This document shows positions 55,901 to 64,000 of a DNA stretch of 64,000 bases, piece after piece. A model generated the notes under the pieces. It made no database searches and had not been told where the DNA came from. It was given only the letters and a program-made list of their open reading frames with translations. The stretch comes from Parus major (lineage: Eukaryota; Chordata; Aves; Passeriformes; Paridae), in the NCBI RefSeq assembly GCF_001522545.3, contig NC_031799.1, positions 37,473,236-37,537,235 of the forward strand. Reading direction: 5' to 3'. The translations under genes were made by a program, and so were the position numbers. Each line of letters starts with the position of its first letter. Position 1 is the first letter of the stretch.

Positions 55901-57359
55901 TCTGAAGCTTTTTGTTTGTAAAAAGAAATATTTACTCCTTAATGTAATGGATGGTTTGGGGTTTTTTTTGAAGGCGAAGAAGGATTATTATAATTAGATG
56001 TTATTCTACCTGTAGCATATCAAATTGTTTTTCTGCTGTTACAAACTATTTCAGAGATAGCCTCTATAAAGATGAAAATTATGTAAAAGCAGCTGTTCCT
56101 TTAAGTCAAGGAGGCAAAATAGCTCAATTTCACCCAGTAAGGACAAAGTATAGTTTAAGAGTAAGGGCATAGGAGCCTGATACTGTGGTTCACTTTAAGT
56201 ATGTTTCATGTCCTCTCTAGACACTATGGTCCTATAAAGTGAGGGTAATAGTACTGAGACATTGAATTCATGATTTGCCACAATGATTGAGGACTTGGAC
56301 CAAATAATCAACAGAAGCACAAAATTCCACATCCCCCCCAACCACCAACCCCTGGTATCACACATTTTGGTGTTTCTGTGGAGAAAAAAAACATACAAAC
56401 CCTGAACGAATTACAATGTTAACTTTCTTTCACAAATGTATTCCTGGTCCCTTTCATTCATGCAGGTGTAAGTACATACTGAGGTGTGTTCAGAAAAATA
56501 TCTTTTAATATATATCAAGAATTTTCTATTTTAAACGCACAGTTTTATTAGGGTATTCCATATCTCTGAACTCCTTCAGAAATATCACCATTAAAAGAAT
56601 TAAACTGATGTGTATTGCACTTGTCCATGTGGAGCAGCTCAGTACATCCCAAGTTTTGCTAAGGCCATTTTTTATTCCATCTGTGAAAGCACTAGATGCC
56701 AAATTGTTATATTTGTTTTTCCTGCAGGGCCTTTTGAGACTCTCTGCCTGTGGGATACTGCTTGAGGAAGGAAAGAGAAATGCATCCCAGTATGGCAGCA
56801 TACGGAGTTTCTTGTATGGCTGTTGCTTTAGAGCATTGCTTATACAGGAGACAGGGAGAAAATTAGCTTCCCAAGGTAAGCCAAGCTCTGATTTGCACAG
56901 TTCAGCAGAGGGCTTGGATGTTAGCAGAATATATCACAATGAGATATTCTGCATTAAAAATATCATGGTGCTATTTTCAGCAAATTCACAGTAGATTCAA
57001 AAATAGATCAGTATCAACAAGTACAAGAGATAACAAGGTGAGCAGTGCATTGAAGCTCTAACCTTACTCAGCTTAAAAAGGACACTCCCAAGGTATTTAT
57101 GAATCCCTGCCCACCCCACAGCCTTGCTATGCAAGTAGCTGTCTCTCTGCCTTCTCTTCCTCCCTGTAGTGCAAGGTAGGACTCACATGTGGGCAAGGCC
57201 TGCCTTTCTGACAGCAGAGGAAATGGCCTTTATGGCAGTCAGCATGGAGTTGAGCAGCTGTGTCAGCTCCCCCGTCGCTCCTTTTACGCGGCGTCCCTTC
57301 TCCATAACAAATCGCGTGAGCGTCAGCATATCCGTTTCGAAGGGGCTTTTGTCAGTCAT
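37792..57359 (-). CDS. FBP2: Fructose-1,6-bisphosphatase 2 (muscle), complete gene, seven exons
   Basis: Hydrolyses fructose-1,6-bisphosphate to fructose-6-phosphate plus phosphate (Mg2+-dependent, tetrameric, AMP-inhibited); the muscle isozyme supports glycogen synthesis from lactate. The seven exons join without a frame break into 340 residues (human FBP2: 339). Metal and catalytic residues are present: E99, D120, L122 and D123 (FDPLDGSS) and E282 (LRLLYECNP). The basic KKKGK nuclear-targeting motif is in exon 5. Isozyme call: [21 protein letters not shown]-type [26 protein letters not shown] and ATTGT match FBP2 rather than FBP1. The downstream neighbour on the same strand is none; upstream lies the paralogue FBP1. 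Oddity: one extra residue in the AMP-site loop (KGATGEL). Confidence 0.97.
37987..41084 (-). other. FBP2: FBP2 intron 6
   Basis: 3.1 kb. No nested gene or recognisable transposon; it contains T-rich patches near 39.85-39.95 kb and an imperfect (GCATT)n run near 40470. Confidence 0.85.
41085..41204 (-). CDS. FBP2: FBP2 exon 6
   Basis: Acceptor TATGTTTTTCAG and donor AAAGGAAAG|GTAT. It encodes 40 residues, [20 protein letters not shown] to ANQKSPKGK, which bind the substrate 6-phosphate (conserved N/Y/R residues). Phase 0 at both ends. Confidence 0.96.
41205..47193 (-). other. FBP2: FBP2 intron 5
   Basis: 6.0 kb, the longest intron. AT-rich; I see no nested gene, RNA gene or transposon in it. 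Confidence 0.85.
47194..47331 (-). CDS. FBP2: FBP2 exon 5: KKKGK nuclear-localisation motif
   Basis: Acceptor ATCCTGTCCTGCAG and donor CCTGAG|GTAAGA. It encodes 46 residues, [20 protein letters not shown] to QRKKFPE. Confidence 0.96.
47332..48512 (-). other. FBP2: FBP2 intron 4, with A15 run
   Basis: 1.2 kb with a poly(A) run at about 47859-47873. Nothing else recognised. Confidence 0.85.
48513..48653 (-). CDS. FBP2: FBP2 exon 4
   Basis: Acceptor TTTTTCCTCAG and donor GATCCG|GTACAG. It encodes 47 residues, [17 protein letters not shown] to [26 protein letters not shown] is strongly conserved in the family; LSTGQGVD is typical of FBP2. Confidence 0.96.
48654..53451 (-). other. FBP2: FBP2 intron 3, with GC-rich patch
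   Basis: 4.8 kb, mostly AT-rich. A patch at about 52905-53240 is clearly richer in G+C and gives open frames on both strands, but has no family resemblance or paired splice sites. Confidence 0.8.
53452..53544 (-). CDS. FBP2: FBP2 exon 3: metal-binding FDPLDGSSN
   Basis: Acceptor TTCTGTTTTAG and donor AAAAAG|GTAAGA. It encodes 31 residues, [19 protein letters not shown] to AIYKK, carrying metal ligands D120, L122 and D123. Confidence 0.97.
53545..54465 (-). other. FBP2: FBP2 intron 2
   Basis: 0.9 kb. Nothing recognised inside. Confidence 0.85.
54466..54628 (-). CDS. FBP2: FBP2 exon 2
   Basis: Acceptor ACTGCTCTGTAG; the first base completes the M58 codon. It encodes [20 protein letters not shown] to ITPKDKQ, including dynamic-loop residues and E99. 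The donor is CAG|GTCTGT, which is weak, but family alignment fixes it there. Confidence 0.95.
54629..57186 (-). other. FBP2: FBP2 intron 1
   Basis: 2.6 kb. It holds the antisense exon-like block at 56728-56875 (listed separately) and a G+C-richer patch at 54830-55080. Confidence 0.85.
56728..56875 (+). other. Exon-like block antisense to FBP2 intron 1
   Basis: 148-bp block on the + strand, opposite to FBP2. It is preceded by a strong pyrimidine tract and acceptor (ATTTGTTTTTCCTGCAG) and followed by a near-consensus donor (CCCAAG|GTAAGC). One frame is open across it, but the peptide resembles no known family. If transcribed, it is more likely a non-coding antisense RNA exon than protein. No partner exon was identified. 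Confidence 0.3.
57187..57359 (-). CDS. FBP2: FBP2 exon 1: start codon and AMP-site loop
   Basis: ATG at 57359-57357 in the context CAAAAATGA. It encodes [16 protein letters not shown] to RKAGLAH plus two bases. Donor CACAT|GTGAGT. It contains the allosteric AMP loop, here KGATGEL, one residue longer than the KGTGEL of mammals. Confidence 0.96.
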
Positions 57360-57490
57360 TTTTGCTGGGTACCAGAGTTTCTGTCTTCTCGGCTGGACAA
57401 GGTGCTGTCTTGCTGTGTTGAGATCCTGGGTAGCTGTTTTGTTTTGAGGCGAAGCTGTGTTTGGCAGTGTTGCTGGTCAGAATTTATTAA
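57360..57490 (-). promoter_or_regulatory. FBP2: FBP2 5' UTR and possible TATA-like box
   Basis: On the - strand, TTAATAAATT at 57490-57481 lies about 125 bp before the ATG and could act as a weak TATA element, placing the start near 57455 with a UTR of about 95 bp. No CpG island is present, which fits a tissue-restricted gene. The placement is an inference. Confidence 0.3.
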
Positions 57491-60400
57491 GATGTTTCTG
57501 AGACCATGTGATTGAGTGCTCAGAATAACTGCACCCCAGGCTGGCTCCACAGCCCCGCTGGGATGCAGGAAAGGAGCCTGAGACAGGACTACAGCTGAGC
57601 AACTACTGTCCATCTGGTCCCCCCACACACTGAAATTAGCTCTGTGCAGATCTAGTTACATATTCTGACTGTACATTGGTCTGATTATAATGCAAAACTC
57701 TGGCTGGCTGCGTTCTTGGAAATGGCTTTCCTGTAGATCCTGCTCAGCAATGGGCTCAGCAGAGCCAAGGCTATGTTTACAAGGCACCAGAAATGAAGGC
57801 ACCAGGCACCAGTAACCATAACCAGTAACCATATGTGCCAGCATCCCACAGCACTGTGATGCCAGACAGGGAAGTTCCCTTCCCATAAGCCCAGTTTTTT
57901 CACTCTTTTGGCCTTCAACCCTGAAGGAAGGTTTTGAAGGTGTGCATCTAGACATGCATTTGTTGAAGTGTTTTATGTTGCTAAAATCCATTTTAATGAT
58001 TTCATTCCTGGCCTGGGTTGTTTGTAATATTATAGTGCTTGAATAAGTATTGGTTAGCTGTGGCTTGACTAGTTACAAAGTAATTATGTCTTATATAATT
58101 TACAAATAAGACTCCTCTGATTTAAGCATGTCAATGCCATAACTCACAAAATGAAATTTTATATTTGCTTTCAGATTGTAGTGCACCATGTAAATACAGG
58201 AATGTCCATATTTGCAATTATGCTGCCAATAACTCCTTACAAACAATATCCTTGGAGCACATGAGGACAATGTGAAGGTAGACACTCTCCAAGTAATGTA
58301 TTAGATTGTGCATTGGATACATGCTATCTGGAACACTCAAGTTATGGATCTTAATTACACTCCCCACTCTGACTAGACAGTAAGAGAAACTACATGAAGT
58401 TGTATGCTGTAGCCTTCATTTTACTTATTAGCATCACTCTTATTTTTAAGTAGAAGATATGGAAAACCCACCAGCAAAACAAGAAAATCTGGAGTAAGAG
58501 AAGAAAAGTTTTATTAAGTTTCATTGTTATTCCTTTAACTCAAATTATTGCACTAAAATCTTGCCAGCAAGATGGAAACAAAATTCAGTAACAAAACATA
58601 TACCTAATGTGTTTTTGTTAATAGGAACTGCAGCTGAAGCAAAAAAGTTTTGATTTCCCTAGGTGTTCCTTTTTTAATCTTTAGCATTTCTTCAGACTTT
58701 CCTGGAAGTGTCTCTTCATCTATGAAAAATACATTACTTGTAGAGTTTTAAAGGGATTTCAATGCTAAGGTTTTCTGCTTTTAAATCAGACACTAAAAGG
58801 AGTTCTAGAGATTGACAACACTGAAAGCTAGCCACAAGTAGAGAGTTCAGTGCTGCTTCCATCCCCTGTGCTTAGATTTGGGGATGTTTTTGCAGTCCTG
58901 TTCCAAGACAGAGAAAGGACTGGTGAGTGGAGTTGATCAGATGGAGCCTCAGGCGGGTCTTGTACTACATCCTCTAAGGCAATGGCTGAATAACAAAGAA
59001 ATCTTGAAGATTTCTCTTTTCTACTACAGTGATTATAGTTAAAGGTATAGGATACTGTTCACATCACAAGACAAACGTTACACAGCATGTTCTGCCTGGT
59101 TAGGAGACTTTCTTCTTTTGAACAGACTTGTAGAAAACCAAAAATAATGTATGTAGGAAGCTTTGGGATAGCACATGGTGGGATCAATAAAAGAAGGGGA
59201 CAGGTTTCAGTTATTCATGCAAAAATATCTGCTGGCTTAAAGTACAACAATTACATTTTGCCTGAACATCATTACATCATCATGGCAGCTGTCAGCCTGC
59301 CCATACTAACATGCTTTTAGTGCAAAATCTCTCTGCTGTGTAGCTGGAATACCATATATATACTGAATCAATTCAGCAAATAAGAAATGGGATGGGGGCT
59401 GGCCTATAATTTCTAACTTCTGTCAAAAAATCACATGCAGGTCTTCTGTTTATTCCAAGTGATCTTTTGCACTGGTCAAAAAGACAAAGTTCAGATCATC
59501 TTCTAACAGAAAGTTTGTTTTGGAGTTAGTGGTTCAAAGAGTGTTTTCAGAGCTAATAAGTCCACTATTTTCCTCTTTTTTATTTTTTCCTTTTCTTTTT
59601 TCCTTTTTTTTATTTTCTTTTTTTTTTTTTTTTTAGAAAATCTGCAAATGTATTTTATAAGTAATGGATTTTTTACTACATATAAAGTACAATGCTTTGA
59701 GCTTCTCAAATAACAGTCCTTCAATATGAAATTAATTTACACTATTATGTAAAGAACACAGACTCTTCAGCCAGTCTTTCCATAAATATTGCAGCCAACA
59801 GTATAGCAAAAAAAGAAATAAAACTTGGATAAAGGCACACAATTGGATTGCATGAAAGCTTCACCCTGTTTTGATAAATACTGTGATCTCACTGAAATGT
59901 AATAACCCAAATGATTATACACAATGATTAGGCTACATAAATAATTACCATTTTGGGGAGGTGGAGAGAAGTCAGATTGTGTAAAAAATGTGTGATGATT
60001 GTCTATAAGCCTGAGAACCTCTCAGTACTAGGGGTTGGAATAGCTTAGGAAGGTTGAAAAAATAAGCACCTCAATTTGACTGATGTGGGAGGTTTGCCCC
60101 CTAATATAAAGAGTTCTTGGGGATTATTCACACTTCCACTTGTGTATGGGCCAGTCCTGAGCCTTAAAGGTGACAGCTTTTCTAACTGAGATGAAATGTT
60201 AGTCACTTGGATGGCGCCAGTTGAAACTGGAGCCAGTGACCTTTCACCAAAGGCCACAGTGCAGCCTCTGAGGAGGGCACTGGGTAGAACTGAGAGAGGG
60301 GCTGACAGCAGACACTGACAAACCCACCTTCCTGCTCTGCACTGACAGGCAGGGAGACCTCTGGAAAGGGGGCTGTCAAAGGAGATTGCTAAGTAGTTCT

Positions 60401-62023
60401 CCCCACTGGTGGCTAGCCAGGGATGTTGCTCAAATGTGGGTTTACATATTACTGATTAGAATATAAAACCAGCTCTCAATGGGTAAAATGCTAAGTATGA
60501 AATGTCAGCCTACAGGCATAACCAAAACACTGAGAACTGACCTAGGAACATGGACAGTATTAACTTTCCTCCTATAACCTTTACATGCTGTCAGCATGGT
60601 GTATTAAAAATAGATATATGCAGTCCAGGATTCCTGTAAAGCTAGAGGGCAGAATACAGACAAGGAATTATGGTAAATAGGCAAAAATCCCTGCTGTGGA
60701 TTCTGTCTGCTGAGCCATACTAATAGACCACTGAGGCACTGTAGTCCAAATTGACTACTGCCAGCACTCTCACAGTCTTTTAATGGTTCAGGTCACTGAA
60801 AGTCATCCCCACTAGCCTCGTCAGAATTAACATTTTCAGCAGAAACTAGGCCATCCAGTCCCTGACAGAAACGTCTTGCCCCCCATCAGTTTGGGGAACA
60901 GATGCATGTATAGAACTGTCAGTATGCCTCCAAATGCCCCTGCATGACCTTTTAGAATGAGGGTCCTCAGGTTTTTATCTGTCTGATACAGATAAAAGGG
61001 CCCTCACAGAGCATGCCCTTCCACCCTGGATTTCAGTTTCCCCATACTTCTCTCTTGTTTTACACGAAGAACCACACTCAGTCAGGCTCTCTGCACTGAT
61101 ACATATAAAGTCCCCAAGTAGGCAGGTTTATAACTCATGACACCCCTAGACAGGACCTCCCAGACCATGAACTGAGTTCAGTGTTCAATGGTAGTTTACC
61201 CACAGCACATCCATGTGATCCTTACTTTGAGTTTGGTGAAGGTAAGTGGGCAGTGAGAAATAGCAAAGATTTGCAGATTTTAATTAATTCAAGAGCTGTA
61301 TCCAGACAGTGGTGGACAGCCCATCTAGCTCCCAAGCACTAGCATGCTCTTCCCAGCAGCATGCTCTGAATGAGCATATTAGATGTCATTATGCTTTGGG
61401 GGACTCTTTGCACCTTCCTCCTGCTTGCACAGCAGAATCCTTTTCCATGAGGTAATCCCCAACCCCAAAATAACACAAAGAATCTCTGGTGGAGATTGAT
61501 AGCAAGACACAAATTCATGTTTTCATCTAGTAAGCAGGTTAATTTTTGGCAAAGATAGCCAGCTCATCACAGCAGAATCTGTGTATGTACGAGCTGTCTA
61601 CACATACTCTTTATCCCATTAAAACCCCTCCACACAAACGTGTCATTTTCCATCCTTGTGTAGCTGGATCTGATAGAGTGGCAACCAGCAGTATTAACAT
61701 CATGTGTCAGAATTAACATACATTAATACCTATGTTTCACAAACATTAATTCTCCATCAGAGTAAACCCAGACCAAAGTACAGTGAGCAACTTTGGGAGT
61801 TCAGACACTGGTCTAGGAAAGGTCACTCACTGTAAGAGGCTGATGAGTCTTCCCAAGACTTAAAAGAGGACAGAGTCAACTGTACCGATAGTCTGTAACT
61901 TGTCCGAGAAAGGTGAGTCTCTCCCCTGCTAGATATTAACTGCAACACAGTAATACTTGCTGCACACGTGGCTCTTCCATAACCACAAATAATAAATGAA
62001 AAAGAAAACATATTTTTCCATTG
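57491..62023. other. Spacer between FBP1 and FBP2
   Basis: About 4.5 kb between the FBP1 3' end and the FBP2 5' region. It must include upstream control sequence of FBP2, but I recognise no specific sites. It holds a pyrimidine tract at 59567-59634 and a short repeated motif (CAGTAACCATA) near 57820. Confidence 0.7.
59567..59634. repeat. Polypyrimidine tract, T-rich
   Basis: T runs broken by C and single A, ending in a run of about 18 T. On the - strand it reads as AAAAG-type sequence, giving a meaningless lysine-rich frame. Confidence 0.85.
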
Positions 62024-62076
62024 CTTTAATTTTTAATGCTTCATTTAATGCAATCTTTTAATGCCTTTCATTTAAT
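62024..62076 (-). terminator. FBP1: Cluster of ATTAAA hexamers, probable FBP1 poly(A) region
   Basis: TTTAAT on the + strand at 62024, 62032, 62044, 62057 and 62071 reads ATTAAA on the - strand, five times in 53 bp and about 180-240 bp after the FBP1 stop. Four sit in GCATTAAA. No AATAAA lies closer on that strand, so this common variant probably serves as the signal. Confidence 0.45.
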
Positions 62077-62259
62077 GCCTTTCAATTGCACAATGCAATT
62101 GCACAAGATTTAGCTTTAAAAAAATCTTATGAAAATATGGCTCATTTGCTCTTTTGCTACAGAAGTCAGACAGCTCAATCTCACAGTACTGCAGCGCATT
62201 CTTTGGTTCAGCTGTAAGACATTTTATCCCCTGTGCACAGTGAATCCAGCAAGCTTTCT

Positions 62260-62451
62260 TTACTTAGTTGAATGCTTCTTGACTATCTCAAGGTACTCCT
62301 TCACATCATCAGGAGACCCCAAGACAACAGGCACTCTTTGGTGGATATCCTCAGGCACTATATCTAGTACTGCTTGCTGACCAGTTGTTGCTATTCCCCC
62401 AGCCTTCTCAATAACAAAGGCCATAGGATTGCATTCGTAGAGCAGTCTCAG
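62260..62451 (-). CDS. FBP1: FBP1 exon 7: active-site motif, C-terminus, stop
   Basis: Acceptor CTTCTAG, phase 0. It encodes 63 residues, [19 protein letters not shown] to VKKHSTK, then TAA at 62262-62260. Confidence 0.96.
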   Translation of the reverse strand: MRLLYECNPMAFVIEKAGGIATTGQQAVLDIVPEDIHQRVPVVLGSPDDVKEYLEIVKKHSTK

Positions 62452-64000
62452 CTAGAAGACAAAAGTCAGAATGGCAGAAGTCAGGCCAGGCAATGCCACA
62501 AATCATTAAATGATTGGCATATGATCTTAAGCCAATCAATATTCAAAGTACTCTTTATTTCATATAAACACAGACTCAATAATGAAGGTGTGTGGATTTT
62601 TCTTTTAAAAATACAGTGACTTCTGGATTTGCTCAATCTGAGTGCTTTCTACATAGCCCATGTTTGCATTGTGCTATTTACAGAGAGATAAAACTTGTAT
62701 GCTAAGACACAACTGTTCACAAGGGAGACCATATAGGACTGTGTGAAAATAATGAAAAACACGAGCTCTGAGCATGGCACTAGGTTTCTCTAATGAATAA
62801 CTGTATCTTATCTGCAACCTGAAGCAATATTTTACAGAGAATTACAAAACAGATCAAAGGTCTTTGCTGAATAAAGTCCCCTTGTCAGCCTCTAAGTGCG
62901 TGATTTTCCCTGACTGACCATTGTCCTGCAGATGCAGCCAGGCACAATTCCTCCACGTGAAGTCTTGTTATCATGTACAAAATGCAGATGGTGTTCTCTT
63001 TGGCAGAATTGACCCAATGGGCCAACTACATTTCAGCTTCTTACAAACTAGCTTCTAGAAATCTCAGGGTAATGCGGATTGTTGACCCTGTCATGCTCTA
63101 CTCAACCGGGAGCCAAAACTCATCACCAGTTTTGGCTGACATGGTGCAGGGGAGCCTGTTTGAGCAGCCCACCCCCAGGTACATTCCACAAGCTGGATAT
63201 GTTTGCACATAAAGAGAAATCACTGCAGTTGAAACAGGTGAGCAGCAGCCCTAAAATGGGTGTCTGACAACAGGCTGCTGTCACTTGTGACAGCCTGCAA
63301 AGGGTAGCCATGTCCCCCCACATAAGAAATACAAGCTACCAAGTTACAAAACACAAGCTTTGTAATCAAAATACTGATCTTGATAGTGAAATGCCTGCAT
63401 AATGCAGTATTTTCTATAACTGGGCTTGTTTAGGCTTACCTTTCCTTTGGGACTTTTGGAGTTAGCAGGATACAGAAAGATTCCTCCATACACCAGTGTA
63501 CGATGCACGTCGGCCACCATGGATCCTATGTACCTCCCACCATACGGTGAACTGCCATCCTACAGAGAAACATCCCAATAAAAGTAACTGTGGAGCACAC
63601 CAGGTTAACCTCCCCCACATACCCCCTTAGCAGTCCTAACGTCTTTCATCTCCATGTTTGGCTTCACTGATAATACTCAAAGTAGTTTTGGAGACTATGT
63701 CAGCATCACCTTCACTTTCTAACTAGGAAAATCCAAGGAAAAAGAGTGATATAGAAGACTTCAGCATAGATGAGCAGTAGTGCCAATAACAAAAAAATGT
63801 ATCCCACCTCTCCACTGGCTTTAACACTCTGAAAACACTGCACTTCCAGTAGCAAAAACTCAAGTGCTAGGAATTGATATCGGGGTTTTGTCTTTTCTAG
63901 CAGAAAAAGAATCAAAAATCAAAAGAAGTGATCTTTCCTTCTTCTTCCAACCATTCTTGCCAGCTTCTGCAATTTTTTTTGTTAAAAAAAAGTTAATAGT
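62260..64000 (-). CDS. FBP1: Fructose-1,6-bisphosphatase 1 (liver), 3' part only
   Basis: Liver/kidney isozyme, a rate-controlling step of gluconeogenesis in the cytosol. Only exons 6 and 7 are in the window, encoding 103 C-terminal residues; exons 1-5 would lie past 64000. The visible part has [20 protein letters not shown], the active-site motif [11 protein letters not shown] with its metal-binding glutamate, and ends EIVKKHSTK. Compared with FBP2 in this window it has EKAGG in place of EQAGG, DIVPED in place of DVKPEN and a KKHSTK end, all pointing to FBP1. It lies upstream of FBP2 in the same orientation, an ancient tandem pair in vertebrates. Exon boundaries match FBP2 exactly. Confidence 0.95.
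62452..63439 (-). other. FBP1: FBP1 intron 6
   Basis: 988 bp against 3.1 kb for the same intron of FBP2. Nothing recognised inside. Confidence 0.85.
63440..63559 (-). CDS. FBP1: FBP1 exon 6
   Basis: Acceptor TTTCTCTGTAG and donor AAAGGAAAG|GTAAGC. It encodes 40 residues, [20 protein letters not shown] to [10 protein letters not shown]. Same length and phase as FBP2 exon 6. Confidence 0.96.
63560..64000 (-). other. FBP1: FBP1 intron 5, partial
   Basis: Intron sequence running off the right edge. No exon 5 is seen before 64000. Confidence 0.85.

Noticed and set aside
59503..59724. Lysine-rich - strand frame
   Set aside because: A translation of the polypyrimidine tract; low complexity.

Overview
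The window is vertebrate nuclear DNA and almost certainly from a bird. The genes have introns with GT/AG borders, coding density is low, and a CR1 (chicken repeat 1) LINE carries an avian-type retroviral solo LTR inside it. The gene set (cathepsin L next to two tandem fructose-1,6-bisphosphatase genes) fits a segment that I recall, without being able to check it here, as lying on the avian Z chromosome. Species cannot be told from the sequence. There is a 535-bp run of N (33383-33917) and a single N at 18197, so this is a draft assembly.

Layout. 1-18.4 kb: long non-coding stretch with simple repeats, two weakly supported exon-like blocks and no recognised gene. 18.4-23.7 kb: complete cathepsin L gene (CTSL, + strand), with a CpG-island promoter, one untranslated first exon and seven coding exons giving 338 residues with all catalytic residues intact. 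23.7-33.4 kb: non-coding spacer, AT-rich in places. 33.9-36.2 kb: decayed CR1 LINE on the - strand, split by a 368-bp solo LTR with a 6-bp target duplication; a second possible LTR follows to about 36.84 kb. 37.2-57.5 kb: complete FBP2 (muscle fructose-1,6-bisphosphatase) on the - strand, seven exons, 340 residues. 62.0-64.0 kb: 3' part of FBP1 (liver isozyme), exons 6 and 7, - strand; the rest lies beyond the right edge.

How the genes relate. FBP1 and FBP2 are head-to-tail tandem paralogues about 4.9 kb apart (FBP1 stop to FBP2 start) and both serve gluconeogenesis/glyconeogenesis. CTSL, a lysosomal cysteine protease, converges tail-to-tail on FBP2 and has no functional link to it that I can see. 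I found no undescribed system. The most useful oddities are the nested LTR-in-CR1 insertion, a one-residue insertion in the AMP-site loop of FBP2, a well-formed exon-like block antisense to FBP2 intron 1, and a cluster of ATTAAA polyadenylation-type hexamers downstream of FBP1.
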